64,000 bases of DNA from DASQFQ01 sp963722815 (GTDB lineage Bacteria; Actinomycetota; Thermoleophilia; Solirubrobacterales; Solirubrobacteraceae), in NCBI GenBank assembly GCA_963722815.1, contig CAVROM010000002.1, forward strand, positions 62,001-126,000. The letters run 5' to 3'. Position 1 is the stretch's first letter, and each line of letters begins with the position of its first letter. Made by a program: the position numbers and the translations under genes. Below the pieces are notes generated by a model. That model was not told where the DNA came from. It saw only the letters and a program-made list of their open reading frames with translations, and searched no databases. This document shows, piece by piece, positions 51,844-64,000 of the stretch.

Positions 51844-52737
51844 GTGCGGCACGGCACGTACTCGATCGTCGCGTACGACCCCGAAACCGGCGAGCACGGC
51901 GCGGCCGTGCACTCGCACTGGTTCTCGGTCGGCTCGCTGTGCATCTGGGCGCGCCCCGGCATCGGCGCGGTCGCCACGCAGTCGGTGGTCGAGCCGGCCC
52001 ACGGCCCGCACGGGCTCGACCGCCTGGCGGCCGGGGAGTCCGCCGAGGCGGCGCTGCGCGGGCTGCTCGGGCCTGACGAGCTGGCGGCGGTGCGCCAGGT
52101 CGGGATCGTCGACGGCGCCGGCGAGGTCGCCGTCCACACCGGCGAGAGCTGCATCCCCTGCGCCGGCCATGCGACCGGCCCACACGTCACCGCGCAGGCG
52201 AACATGATGGAGCGCGAGACCGTCCCCGTCGCGATGGTCGCGGGCTTCGAGGCCGCGGCGGGCGACCTCGCCGACCGCCTGATGGCCGCGCTGCACGCCG
52301 CCGAGGGCGAGGGCGGCGACGTCCGCGGCCGCCAGTCCTCGGCGCTGGTGGTCGTGCCGCGCGAGGGCGAGCCGTGGCGTGCGCGCTTCGAGCTGCGCGT
52401 CGAGGACCACGAGGAGCCGGTCGAGGAGCTCGGGCGGCTGCTGCGGCTCGCGCGCGCCTACGAGCTCGCGGGCGAGGCCGATGAGCTGATGGCCTCCGAC
52501 CGCGCCGAGGAGGCCGGCGGGCTCTACTTGCGGGCCGCCGAGCTGGCGCCGGAATCCGACGAGCTGCTGTTCTGGGCCGGGCTGGCGCAGGTTCACGCCG
52601 GCGACATCCAGTCGGGGATGGCCGCGGTGCGCCGGGCGATCGAGCTGCACCCCGGCTGGTTCACGCTGCTCGAACGGCTCTCGCCGGACTTCGCCCCTGC
52701 GGGCGAGCGCGTCCGGCGAGAGCTGAGCTCGAGCTAG
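51844..52737 (+). CDS. DUF1028 (Ntn-hydrolase-like) protein with C-terminal TPR-like region
   Basis: 297 residues. N-terminal TYSIVAYDPETGEHGAAVHS, WARPGIGAVATQSVV and CAGHATGPHVTAQANMM define DUF1028, a predicted N-terminal-nucleophile-type amidohydrolase of unknown substrate. The last 100 residues are helical with TPR character (YELAGEADELMASDRAEEAGG, LLFWAGLAQVHAGDIQSGM). GTG 51844 fits the start of the family (MRHGTYSIVAYD). It converges on the hypothetical gene at 52745 with a 7-base gap. Confidence 0.85.
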   Translation: MRHGTYSIVAYDPETGEHGAAVHSHWFSVGSLCIWARPGIGAVATQSVVEPAHGPHGLDRLAAGESAEAALRGLLGPDELAAVRQVGIVDGAGEVAVHTGESCIPCAGHATGPHVTAQANMMERETVPVAMVAGFEAAAGDLADRLMAALHAAEGEGGDVRGRQSSALVVVPREGEPWRARFELRVEDHEEPVEELGRLLRLARAYELAGEADELMASDRAEEAGGLYLRAAELAPESDELLFWAGLAQVHAGDIQSGMAAVRRAIELHPGWFTLLERLSPDFAPAGERVRRELSSS

Positions 52738-52744
52738 ACCTGGG

Positions 52745-53470
52745 TCAGCAGATCACCTGCAGGTGGAACGGGCGGCCGTTGTTGCCGTCCACGGTGTTGC
52801 GCTGGTCGACGCGCACCTGGTTCGTGGCCGGACCGCCCTCGACGCCGAGGGAGAAGTCGGCCGAGCTACCGGTGACGTTCGCGGTGTAGGAGCACTTGCT
52901 CACGTCCTTGTTGAACGTGACCGTGTAGGTCTCCGCGGCCGCGTCGGTCCTGCTCGAGCCGGTGGCCTCGGGGCCACCGCCGGCGAGCGTGCCGTCGGCG
53001 TTGACGGCGGCGAACAGCGAGTCGGACGGGGAGGCGAGGTCGCTCCCGTCACGGCCGTCGACCTTGTCGGCGTTGAGGCCGGTCGCGACGCCTGTCGCGT
53101 TGGTCGTGAACGGCGCGCCGGAGCTGTCGCCGGTCTTGATGTAGCCGCCTTCCTTGCCCGAAGTCTCGAACTGGAACGCGCGGCCGTTGCGCAGGTTCCG
53201 CGCGAGGATGCACGGCTCGTGGCCGACGTCCGAACGGCAGCCGTAGATCGCGCCGCCGCCGTCGCCGATCTTCTTGTTGGACTGGCGCGTGGCGTACGTG
53301 CTCACGTCGCCGATCACCTGGGTCTCGGACTTGAACGTGTGGTACCCGCTCGGGTTGCGCTTGCCGATGATCAGCGCGCGCCCCTCGCCGTAGCCCATCG
53401 CGACGGCCGGAACGCCGATCGCGAGCACGAGCCCGCCGATCAGGATGTAGCGGAGTGTCCTCCCGGACAT
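52745..53470 (-). CDS. Exported or membrane-anchored hypothetical protein
   Basis: 241 residues. N-terminal hydrophobic segment (YILIGGLVLAIGVPAVAMG) fits a signal peptide or anchor. The mature part is rich in Gly, Thr, Asn and Asp with beta-strand periodicity (GDVSTYATRQSNKKIGDGG, GLNADKVDGRDGSDL, SKCSYTANVTGSSADFSLG). The NADKVDGRDG motif recalls collagen-like or phage-tail-like surface proteins of Thermoleophilia. Four Cys. A clear ribosome site GGGAGG lies ten bases before ATG 53470. Function unknown. Confidence 0.7.
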   Translation of the reverse strand: MSGRTLRYILIGGLVLAIGVPAVAMGYGEGRALIIGKRNPSGYHTFKSETQVIGDVSTYATRQSNKKIGDGGGAIYGCRSDVGHEPCILARNLRNGRAFQFETSGKEGGYIKTGDSSGAPFTTNATGVATGLNADKVDGRDGSDLASPSDSLFAAVNADGTLAGGGPEATGSSRTDAAAETYTVTFNKDVSKCSYTANVTGSSADFSLGVEGGPATNQVRVDQRNTVDGNNGRPFHLQVIC

Positions 53471-53575
53471 AAGTGGTGCCTCCCTGTCTGGGGTGTACGT
53501 CTCCCCATGCGACACGGGCGGGCCCCGAGGGTTGCGCTTGCCAGCGACCTTGCATCCGCCGCCCGCGGTCAGCGG

Positions 53576-53730
53576 GCGAAGGTCAACGGCGGGCTGGGTG
53601 GGAAGCGGGTCCGTGCGGCCGCGGCGACCACGAATGTCAGCTCGATCCGACATAGTGACCATCGAGATGACACTCGTGGGCTCGAACGGCGTTCGAGCCC
53701 ATCCCTTACCCAGCCGCCGTTGATGTTCGC
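53576..53730. repeat. Nested palindromic intergenic element E2 (155 bp)
   Basis: Outer arms GCGAAGGTCAACGGCGGGCTGGGT... (53576-53599) and ACCCAGCCGCCGTTGATGTTCGC (53708-53730) pair with a single-base bulge and two mismatches. Inside are a 19-bp stem with two mismatches (CCACGAATGTCAGCTCGAT/ATCGAGATGACACTCGTGG) and a perfect 10-bp hairpin GGGCTCGAAC/GTTCGAGCCC with a 3-base loop. Arms and core are homologous to E1. Unlike E1, E3, E4 and E5, it lies between tandem minus-strand genes, 15 bases after the E2-E1 stop. Confidence 0.85.
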
Positions 53731-53744
53731 CGGCGGACGTCCAG

Positions 53745-58010
<4,266 letters not shown>

Positions 58011-58019
58011 TCAGGTTCC

Positions 58020-58346
58020 TCAGGATACCTTTTCGGCGGCGGGCCGGGGCGCCCTACCTTGGTCACGAATCTTGCGTTCGTCCAGGTAGAACCCGATGCT
58101 CCCGGCGAACGGGCCGAAGCCGCCGACCACGGCGACCATCACGCCCAGCCACGTGGGGATCACCCGCCGGCGCACGGCCTCGAGGCAGAGCAGGGACATG
58201 AGGATCCAGCCGATGCCGTGCACCCAGCCGAGCACGGCAACGAGGTTCTCCCGCCCAGAGATGGCCGCCCAGAGCAGCACCGAATAGACAACGGAGTGGG
58301 TGTAGCTGCAGTAGCGGAGAAAGTCCCGGTCGATGAGCGCGTTCAT
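58020..58346 (-). CDS. DUF3817 membrane protein
   Basis: 108 residues, three predicted membrane helices: LRYCSYTHSVVYSVLLWAAI, VLGWVHGIGWILMSLLCLEA and GVMVAVVGGFGPFAGSIGF. The HGxGWI pattern is typical of DUF3817, small actinobacterial membrane proteins of unknown role. ATG 58346 overlaps the Nudix stop; kgd starts ten bases downstream of its stop, so the three may be one transcript. Confidence 0.82.
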   Translation of the reverse strand: MNALIDRDFLRYCSYTHSVVYSVLLWAAISGRENLVAVLGWVHGIGWILMSLLCLEAVRRRVIPTWLGVMVAVVGGFGPFAGSIGFYLDERKIRDQGRAPRPAAEKVS

Positions 58347-58990
58347 GCCAGGATCGCCGCCATCTGGCGCAGCGACAGGTCGGCGGCCTCCGGCCACGCG
58401 CCGGGATCGGCGGGCCACCACGCGTGCTCGTCGTGCTCGGCGTCGGGGGTGACCTCGGCGCCCTCGGGCAGCCACGCGAGGCCGACCAGCATCGCCAGCC
58501 GGTTGGGGAGCGAGACGAGCGCCTCGACCGAGAGCCGCTCGGGCGCCACCGACCACTCCTCGTCGAGCTCGCGCGTGAGCGTCTCCACCGGATCCTCGCC
58601 GACCTCGACCGAGCCGCCGGCGCCGAGCGCCCAGCGCCCGGCCCACGAGGCGACCCACGCGGCGCGGCGGCCGGCCAGCCAGCGGCCGTCGGCGGCGCGC
58701 GTCACGCACAGCGCCGCCAGCGAGGCGCTGGCGTCCTCGCGCACGAGCCGCAGCGACCAGCGCATCGGCTGCAGCTCGAGCTCGAGCCGGCTGTCGCCCG
58801 CCTCGTAGCCGGCGAGCCGGGCGGCGAGCCCGTCGTGCGCGGGCGAGCCGCGGTCCGCGAGCGCGGCGATCGCCTCGTCGGCGGCTTCGGCGCGGGTCGC
58901 GGGCGGCTCGTACTCCTCCTCGCGCCAGCGGCTCGCCACCTGATCCGTCTTCCAGGGGCCGCGGGCGAGGATGCCGGGTGGGTAGGACAC
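58343..58990 (-). CDS. Nudix hydrolase
   Basis: 215 residues. Nudix box near residue 130: GGSVEVGEDPVETLTREL continuing DEEW, with all catalytic Glu retained. The N-terminal 85 residues carry no known domain. Likely cleaves a nucleotide-linked substrate. GTG 58990 is 8 bases from the divergent AGPS-like GTG 58999; the sequence between holds a perfect palindrome GGACAC-T-GTGTCC covering both starts, a possible operator. Confidence 0.82.
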   Translation of the reverse strand: MSYPPGILARGPWKTDQVASRWREEEYEPPATRAEAADEAIAALADRGSPAHDGLAARLAGYEAGDSRLELELQPMRWSLRLVREDASASLAALCVTRAADGRWLAGRRAAWVASWAGRWALGAGGSVEVGEDPVETLTRELDEEWSVAPERLSVEALVSLPNRLAMLVGLAWLPEGAEVTPDAEHDEHAWWPADPGAWPEAADLSLRQMAAILA

Positions 58991-58998
58991 TGTGTCCA

Positions 58999-60507
58999 GT
59001 GACTGTAGAGCGGCGCCGCAAGCACTGGGGATGGGGCTTCGAGGACGAGCAGCCGTTGCCCGCGGCCGGGATCGCCGAGCACCTGGGCTTCGGCTCGGAG
59101 CCGGAGGCGCCGGTGCCGCTGGCCGACGTCGAGCTGCCGCCGCCGCGGCTGGAGACGCCGTACGCGAGCGACACGTGGTCGCGCGCCGCGCACGCGGCCG
59201 GGCGCTCGTACATGGACGTCGTCCGCGGGATGCGCGGGGAGTTCCCGCACCCGCCCGACGGCGTCGCGACTCCGGCCTCCGAGGAGGATCTGCGCTCGGT
59301 TCTCGCCTGGTCCGGCGAGCGTGACGTGGCGGTCGTGCCGTTCGGGGGCGGGACGAGCGTGGTGGGCGGCGTCGACGGCCGGCTCGGCCCGGGGCAGGCG
59401 GGCGTGGTGGCGGTCAACCTGCGGCGGCTCGACCGCGTGCTGGAGGTCGACCGCGTCTCGCGCGCAGCCCGGATCCAGGCCGGCGCGACCGGCCCGCGGC
59501 TCGAGGAGCAGCTCGGCGCGCAGGGGCTGACGCTGCGCTTCTACCCGCAGTCGTTCGAGCTCTCGACGCTCGGCGGCTGGATCGCCACCCGCGCGGGCGG
59601 CCACTTCGCGAGCGGGCCGACGCACGTCGACGACCTCGTCGAGTCCGTGCGCGCGCTGACGGTCGGGGGCGACGTGTGGGAGTCGCGGCGGCTGCCGGGC
59701 TCCGGCGCGGGGCCGTCTCCCGACCGGCTGCTGCTCGGCTCGGAGGGGACGCTGGCGGTGATCACCGAGGCGTGGGTGCGGGTGCTGGAGCGGCCCGAGC
59801 AGCGCGAGGCGGCGGTGGTGCGGTTCGACTCCTTCGCGGCCGGCGCCGAGGCGGTGCGGGAGATCCTGCAGGCGGGCCTGCGGCCCTCCAACTGCCGCCT
59901 CGTCGAGGCGGAGGAGGCCCGCGTCACGCTGGCCGGCGACGGCTCGGCGCACCTGCTCATGCTCGGCTTCGAGAGCCCGGTCCCGCAGCTCTCGATCGCG
60001 CTCGAGCTCTGCCGCGGCGGCGTCGCGGAGCCGCGCGCCTCCTCCGAGTGGCGCTCCGCGTTCCTGCGCGCGCCCTACCTGCGCGACACGCTGGTGGCGA
60101 TCGGCGTGCTGAGCGAGACGTTCGAGACCGCGATCACGTGGGAGCGGCTGCCGGCCTTCGTCGAGACCGTCAAGGGCACGGTGCGCGAGGCGCTCGGGCC
60201 CGAGGGCTCCGTCACCTGTCGCCTCACGCACGCGTATCCGGACGGCGCGGCGCCCTACTTCACCGTGCTCGCGCCGGTCGCGCGCGGTCAGGAGATCGAG
60301 CGCTGGCAGGCGATCAAGGCGGCCGCCGCCGGCGCCGTGCTCGCCGGCGGCGGGACGATCACCCACCACCACGCGGTCGGCCGTGACCACCGCCCGTGGT
60401 ACGACGCACAGCGCCCCGAGCCGTTCGCCGCCGCCCTGCGGGCGGCCAAGGCGGCGCTCGACCCGCGCGGGCTGCTCAACCCCGGGGTACTCTTCGACGC
60501 GCAATGA
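58999..60507 (+). CDS. FAD-binding oxidase, alkyldihydroxyacetonephosphate synthase (AGPS)-like
   Basis: 502 residues, VAO/PCMH flavoprotein. KHWGWGFEDEQ at the start, FAD-binding VVPFGGGTSVVGGVDG, RIQAGATGPRLEEQL, ATRAGGHFASGPTHVDDLVESV, and the C-terminal GGTITHHHAVGRDHRPWY are diagnostic for the AGPS family, which exchanges an acyl for an alkyl chain in ether-lipid synthesis. Many bacterial members are instead D-2-hydroxyacid or other flavin oxidases. GTG start chosen from family N-termini (TVERRRKHWGWG). It leads an operon through rpiA. Confidence 0.87.
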   Translation: MTVERRRKHWGWGFEDEQPLPAAGIAEHLGFGSEPEAPVPLADVELPPPRLETPYASDTWSRAAHAAGRSYMDVVRGMRGEFPHPPDGVATPASEEDLRSVLAWSGERDVAVVPFGGGTSVVGGVDGRLGPGQAGVVAVNLRRLDRVLEVDRVSRAARIQAGATGPRLEEQLGAQGLTLRFYPQSFELSTLGGWIATRAGGHFASGPTHVDDLVESVRALTVGGDVWESRRLPGSGAGPSPDRLLLGSEGTLAVITEAWVRVLERPEQREAAVVRFDSFAAGAEAVREILQAGLRPSNCRLVEAEEARVTLAGDGSAHLLMLGFESPVPQLSIALELCRGGVAEPRASSEWRSAFLRAPYLRDTLVAIGVLSETFETAITWERLPAFVETVKGTVREALGPEGSVTCRLTHAYPDGAAPYFTVLAPVARGQEIERWQAIKAAAAGAVLAGGGTITHHHAVGRDHRPWYDAQRPEPFAAALRAAKAALDPRGLLNPGVLFDAQ

Positions 60508-60812
60508 GCAGCGCCAGCGCCAAGAACATGGAGGCCGTCTGCAAGGCCAAGGACGTGCACAATCGCACCTGCCCGTGGGGCGGGACGGCGACCGAGGTGC
60601 ACATGGCCTACTTCGACATCGAGCGCATGGGCTGGGACGAGGGCGACGTCATCTGCGGCTTGACGGTCGTCGGCGACGCCAAGGTGGCGACGGGCATGAT
60701 GCGCGTGACCTGCGACGCGGAGGGCGACGGCGGCGGCCGCTCCGAGGAGGAGGAGGTCGAGATCGTCGAGGCCGTCTCCGATCGCGAACTGGTGCCGGCC
60801 ACGCCCTCATGA
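60504..60812 (+). CDS. Small conserved protein of unknown function
   Basis: 102 residues, acidic. CPWGGTATEVHMAYFDIERM and WDEGDVICGLTVVGDAKVATG look structured; three Cys (CKAKD, TCPWG, VTCDAE) could bind metal. It overlaps the AGPS-like gene and the epimerase gene by four bases each, so it belongs to the same operon. Family not recognised. Confidence 0.7.
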   Translation: MSSASAKNMEAVCKAKDVHNRTCPWGGTATEVHMAYFDIERMGWDEGDVICGLTVVGDAKVATGMMRVTCDAEGDGGGRSEEEEVEIVEAVSDRELVPATPS

Positions 60813-61693
60813 GGCTGGTCCGCCTCCGCTCGGGCGAGCTCGAAGCGGCCTTCGCGCCCGAGGCGGGCATGGTGGGCTGCTCGCTCACCCACCGCGGCGA
60901 CGAGCTGCTCGGGCAGCGCAAGGGGCTCGAGGAGTACGCGCGCAGCGGGTCGACGTTCGGGATCCCGTTCCTGCACCCGTGGGCGAACCGGCTGAGCGGG
61001 TTCGGCTACGCGGTCGGCGGCCAGGAGGTCGCGCTCGACCGCGACTCGCCGCTGCTGCGGGTCGAGGAGCACGGGCTGCCGATCCACGGGCTGCGGCCGA
61101 GCGGGCTCGCGTGGGAGGTCGAGGAGCGCGCGGGCGGCCTCCGCGCGACCACCGAGTTCGACGGCGAGCGGCTCGAGGGCTTCCCGTTCCCGCACCGGCT
61201 GGCGCTCGAAGTCACGCTCGCCGGTGACGGGCTGACCCTGGAGACGACGCTGACGCCCACCAGCGCCACCCCGGTGCCGATCAGCTTCGGCTATCACCCG
61301 TACCTGGTCGTGCCGGGCGCGCCGCGGGCGGAGTGGGAGGTCGACCTGCCGGTCGAGCGGCACCTGCTGCTCGACGAGAACCTCATCCCGACCGGCGCGG
61401 CCGAGACCCCGGCGTTCCGCCACGGGGTGCTCGAGGACCGCTCGCTGGACGACGGCTACGAGCTGCCCGAGCGCCCGCGCCCGTTCACCGTCACGGCGGC
61501 CGGGCGCACGCTGGGCGTCGAGTTCCTCGAGGGCTACACGCACGCCCAGGCGTTCGCCCCCGAGGGCCACGAGCTGATCTGCTTCGAGCCGATGACCGCG
61601 CCGTCCAACGCGCTGATCTCGCACGACGGGCTGCGGCTCGCGCCGCCCGGCGAGCCGTTCACCGCCGCCTTCCGCATCTTCGTCGATGGCTGA
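60809..61693 (+). CDS. Aldose 1-epimerase (galactose mutarotase) family
   Basis: 294 residues. FLHPWANRLSGFGYAVGGQ near the start, catalytic His in LPIHGLRPSG and FGYHPYL, and catalytic Glu in LICFEPMTAPSNAL. It interconverts alpha and beta sugar anomers, perhaps glucose-6-phosphate-like substrates. It overlaps rpiA by eight bases, which fits sugar metabolism in this operon. Confidence 0.9.
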   Translation: MRLVRLRSGELEAAFAPEAGMVGCSLTHRGDELLGQRKGLEEYARSGSTFGIPFLHPWANRLSGFGYAVGGQEVALDRDSPLLRVEEHGLPIHGLRPSGLAWEVEERAGGLRATTEFDGERLEGFPFPHRLALEVTLAGDGLTLETTLTPTSATPVPISFGYHPYLVVPGAPRAEWEVDLPVERHLLLDENLIPTGAAETPAFRHGVLEDRSLDDGYELPERPRPFTVTAAGRTLGVEFLEGYTHAQAFAPEGHELICFEPMTAPSNALISHDGLRLAPPGEPFTAAFRIFVDG

Positions 61694-62331
61694 CCGAGAC
61701 GCCGAGAAGCGCGCGGCGGCCGAGGCGGCGGCGGAGCTGGTGCGCGACGGCGACAAGGTCGGCCTCGGCACCGGCTCGACGGTCGCGCCGATGCTGCCGG
61801 CGCTGGCGGCGCGGAAGCTGAACATCCGCTGCGTCGCGACCTCGATCGCCACCGAGGTGGCGGCGCGCGCGCTGGGGATCGACGGTCGAGCCGTTCGAGC
61901 AGCTCGACCGGCTCGACATCGCGATCGACGGCGCCGACCAGGTCGACCCTCAGGGCTGGCTGGTCAAGGGCGGCGGCGGCGCGCACACGCGCGAGAAGGT
62001 CGTGGCGGCGGCGGCCGACCGCTTCGTGGTGATCGCGTCGTCGGACAAGGTCGTCGACCGGATCGTCGCGCCGATCCCGCTCGAGCTGCTCGCGTTCGGG
62101 CTGCCCGCGACGCTGCGGCTGCTGGAGGCGGCGGAGCTGCGCCACGTGCCGCTCTCGCCCGACGGCGGCGCGATCGCCGACTACTTCGGCGAGGTCCCCG
62201 ACCCTGCCTCGGTCGCCGCGCGGCTCTCGGCCACACCGGGGGTCGTCGACCACGGCCTGTTCGGCCCCGAGCTGGTCAGCGACGTGCTGATCGCGCACGG
62301 CTCGGAGATCGAGCACCGCACCATCGAGTAG
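61686..62331 (+). CDS. rpiA: Ribose-5-phosphate isomerase A (one frameshift)
   Basis: About 214 residues once joined. KVGLGTGSTVAPML binds phosphate; after the break, LDIAIDGADQVDP (catalytic Asp), VKGGGGAHTREKVVA (catalytic Lys), GLPATLRLLE and VVDHGLF. The break is near 61885: GGGATCGACGGTCGAGCCG should read GGGATCGACGTCGAGCCG to give ALGIDVEPFEQLDRLD. The identical extra G occurs in the same words at 5542 in the 2Fe-2S gene. RpiA is normally essential for the pentose phosphate pathway, so a sequence error is by far the likeliest cause. Confidence 0.9.
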
Positions 62332-62335
62332 CCCC

Positions 62336-62369
62336 GCTAGGCACCAAGGTGCCTGGCTTGGCGCCTAGC
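62336..62369. terminator. Two-tiered hairpin after rpiA
   Basis: Outer stem GCTAGGC (62336-62342) pairs with GCCTAGC (62363-62369). A competing inner hairpin GGCACC/GGTGCC has a 2-base loop. It starts five bases after the rpiA stop, so it probably ends the operon. Further hairpins, CGGGAATATCCCG and GGCAA/TTGCC, stand between it and the next ATG and may form part of that gene's promoter region; no -10 box is obvious. Confidence 0.5.
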
Positions 62370-62420
62370 CCGATCGGCCCGCGGGAATATCCCGGGGGCA
62401 AGGTTCGTTTTGCCGGGGGC

Positions 62421-63584
62421 ATGCGCGTGCTGATGACCTCGACGCCCGGCGCCGGCCACCTCGGCCCGCTCTTCCCGTTCGCCTTCGCGCTGCGGCGCGC
62501 GGGCCACGAGGTGCTGCTCGCCGCGCCGGTCTCCGCCCAGTCGCGGGTCGAGAAGGCCGGGCTCGCCTACCTGAGCTACGCCGACCCGCTCGAGCACCAC
62601 CTCGTCCCGCACTGGGAGGCGGCGCGCGTCGCCGGCCCGGAGGAGGCGAACGACATCGTGGTCCGCCAGATCTTCGGCGGCGTCCGGGCGCGCGCGGCGC
62701 TGTCCGGGGTCGAGCTGGCGATCGACGCCTGGCGCCCGCACGTGGTGCTGCGCGAGAGCTGCGAGTTCGCCGGCGCCGTCGCCGCGGAGTCGCGCGAGAT
62801 CCCGCACGCGCGCGTGGGCGTCGGGCTGGCGCAGACCGAGGACTACGTCATCCGTACCGCGGCCCCGATGGTCGACGAGCTGCGCGCGTGGGCCGGGCTC
62901 GAGCCCGACCCGGAGGGCCGCAAGCTCGCCGAGACGCCCTACCTCACGCTGACCCCGCCGGCGCTCGAGGCGCCGGGCGGCCCGCTCCCCGAGCGCATCC
63001 TGCGCTTCCACGACGCCGCGGCGCGCCCGCACCCGGCGCCGGACCCGGACGCGCAGCCGCTCGTGTACGTGACGTTCGGGACGGTCGCGGCCTCGCTCGG
63101 GCTCTTCCCCGGCTTCTACCGCTCGGTGATCGAAGCTCTGGCCGGGCTGCCGGTGCGCATCGTCATGACCGTCGGCGACGCCGCCGACGAGGCCGAGCTC
63201 GGCTCGCTGCCCGCGAACGTCAGCGCCAAGCGCTGGATCCCGCAGGCCGCGATCCTCGCCAAGGCGAGCGCGATGGTGGGCCACGGCGGGTTCGGGACGA
63301 CGACCGGCGCGCTGCTGGCCGGAGTGCCGCAGGTCGTGGTGCCGCTGTTCGCCGACCAGCCCTACAACGCCGCGCGGGTGGAGGACCTCGGCGTCGGCCT
63401 GGTCGCCACGCCGGAGGACCCGGGCTCGATCCGGACCGCCCTCGAGCGCGTGCTCGCCGTGCCGTCGTTCCGCCGCGTCGCCGCGCAGGTGGCCCGCGAG
63501 TCGTTCGCCCTCCCCCCGATCGACGCGGTCGAGTCGTCGCTGCACGAGCTCATCGCGAGCGCGCGCGAGCGGCGCGCGGCCTAG
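62421..63584 (+). CDS. UGT/MGT-like glycosyltransferase (GT1 family)
   Basis: 387 residues, GT-B fold. MRVLMTSTPGAGHLGPLFP begins the acceptor domain. The donor-binding C-terminal domain has LVYVTFGTVAAS, RWIPQAAILAKASAMVGHGGFGTTTGALLAG and VPQVVVPLFADQPYNAARVEDLGVG. It resembles macrolide and rhamnolipid-type glycosyltransferases that use nucleotide sugars to glycosylate small lipophilic molecules. It stands alone between two hairpin regions. Confidence 0.9.
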   Translation: MRVLMTSTPGAGHLGPLFPFAFALRRAGHEVLLAAPVSAQSRVEKAGLAYLSYADPLEHHLVPHWEAARVAGPEEANDIVVRQIFGGVRARAALSGVELAIDAWRPHVVLRESCEFAGAVAAESREIPHARVGVGLAQTEDYVIRTAAPMVDELRAWAGLEPDPEGRKLAETPYLTLTPPALEAPGGPLPERILRFHDAAARPHPAPDPDAQPLVYVTFGTVAASLGLFPGFYRSVIEALAGLPVRIVMTVGDAADEAELGSLPANVSAKRWIPQAAILAKASAMVGHGGFGTTTGALLAGVPQVVVPLFADQPYNAARVEDLGVGLVATPEDPGSIRTALERVLAVPSFRRVAAQVARESFALPPIDAVESSLHELIASARERRAA

Positions 63585-63606
63585 GCGTTCGCGGCTTGAC
63601 CGGCGG

Positions 63607-63774
63607 ACGTCAACGGCTGGCTGGGTAGGACGCGCGTCCAACGCACCGGATTCAAAGTTGTCAAGTTTGGGGCGCTATACGCCCCAAACTTTGCGACTTA
63701 TTCCTTGAGCAATCGTTCTTGGCCCCAAACGCCGCGGCGCTCGCTCCCTTCTCCTCAATGCCAGCCGTTGACGT
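63607..63774. repeat. Nested palindromic intergenic element E3 (168 bp)
   Basis: Outer arms ACGTCAACGGCTGGC (63607-63621) and GCCAGCCGTTGACGT (63760-63774) pair perfectly over 15 bp and match the arm family of E1 and E2 (GTCAACGGCGGCTGG). A perfect 12-bp hairpin AAGTTTGGGGCG/CGCCCCAAACTT with loop CTATA (63663-63691) lies inside, extended by AAGTTGTC/GCGACTT. GC content drops sharply in the interior. The right arm ends three bases before the stop of the next minus-strand gene. No coding sequence. Confidence 0.85.
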
Positions 63775-63777
63775 TCG

Positions 63778-63999
63778 CTAGCGGCTCAACCCCTCGCGCG
63801 CCAGCTCCGCATCCGCGAGCACGCGGTCCGCGGCGCCCGGCGCGCCGAGCGCCCGCAACCGGTGGTAGGGCAGGTGCGCCACCGCGCGCAGCGCCAAGAG
63901 CCGGTCGAGGTCCGGATCTCCCGCGTGGTCGCGCAGCAGCGCACGCAGTGCGGCCGTGTCGCGGCCGCGGCGCCGGCGCGCCGGGCCGTAGATCAGCAG
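63778..63999 (-). CDS. C-terminal 73 residues of an unidentified protein, cut by the window edge
   Basis: Open to the right edge of the window; stop TAG reads from 63778-63780. The visible part is helical and Arg/Leu/Ala-rich (TAALRALLRDHAGDPDL, LLALRAVAHLPYHRLRALG, RVLADAELAREGLSR). It may belong to a DUF-type helical or TPR protein. Too little is present to name it. Confidence 0.5.
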   Translation of the reverse strand: MLIYGPARRRRGRDTAALRALLRDHAGDPDLDRLLALRAVAHLPYHRLRALGAPGAADRVLADAELAREGLSR

Positions 64000-64000
64000 C

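Overview
The window is very GC-rich actinobacterial DNA, most like Thermoleophilia/Solirubrobacterales. That assignment is an inference. It rests on a NucS mismatch endonuclease, a KGD-type E2-E1 2-oxoglutarate dehydrogenase, an NCS1 permease, frequent GTG starts with ATGA/GTGA overlaps, and TANNNT boxes 6-10 nt upstream of start codons that suggest leaderless mRNAs. Gene density is about 95 percent. I see no rRNA, tRNA, CRISPR array, insertion sequence or phage gene.

Positions 1-13.9 kb hold one long plus-strand catabolic cluster for a hydroxylated pyridine. The order is an alpha/beta hydrolase (NicD-like, cut by the window edge), a 2,5-dihydroxypyridine dioxygenase-like protein (NicX), a two-subunit PEP-synthase-like phosphotransferase, a molybdenum hydroxylase (FAD, 2Fe-2S and Mo subunits), a separate SRPBCC/CoxG subunit, maleate isomerase (NicE), a second NicX paralogue, a maleamate amidase (NicF), a GntR regulator and an NCS1 permease. 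Read as a pathway: uptake, Mo-dependent hydroxylation to 2,5-dihydroxypyridine (possibly with phosphorylation of substrate or enzyme), ring opening to N-formylmaleamate, then deformylation, deamidation and isomerisation to fumarate. The combination of a molybdohydroxylase, a free SRPBCC subunit and two PEP-utilising proteins matches what I recall of the 3-hydroxypyridine cluster of Ensifer adhaerens HP1. From about 0.9 to 10.3 kb the genes carry dozens of frameshifts. Several recur in identical short contexts, so I read them as sequence errors rather than gene decay.

13.9-26.1 kb is mostly housekeeping: UppP with a short-chain dehydrogenase, NAD salvage genes (nicotinate phosphoribosyltransferase, nicotinamidase), protein-isoaspartate methyltransferase, a beta-hydroxyacid dehydrogenase, a VLRF1/eRF1-like protein, two large secreted proteins and aconitase. 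26.1-45.5 kb has an M42 peptidase, a HAD hydrolase, a methylamine-dehydrogenase-like trio (MauA-like protein with a single tryptophan, a MauE-MauD fusion, a CcdA-propeller fusion), a DsbA-like protein, EttA, an ABC-2 exporter, a Nudix protein divergent from a J-domain/TPR protein, a glycosyltransferase/methyltransferase, an FG-GAP protein, an AraC regulator and an MFS pump. 44.8-64 kb has NucS, a Ser/Thr kinase, enoyl-CoA hydratase, YjbQ, a hybrid histidine kinase, an alkyltransferase-like protein, the lipoyl-containing E2-E1 fusion, an AGPS-like oxidase, aldose epimerase, RpiA (frameshifted) and a UGT-like glycosyltransferase.

Five intergenic spaces (27.9, 36.1, 38.1, 53.6 and 63.6 kb) hold 155-183 bp nested palindromes. 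Their outer inverted repeats lie at or next to the stop codons of flanking genes. Three share the same arm sequence. They appear to be an undescribed class of extragenic element and are, with the pyridine cluster, the most interesting feature of the window.
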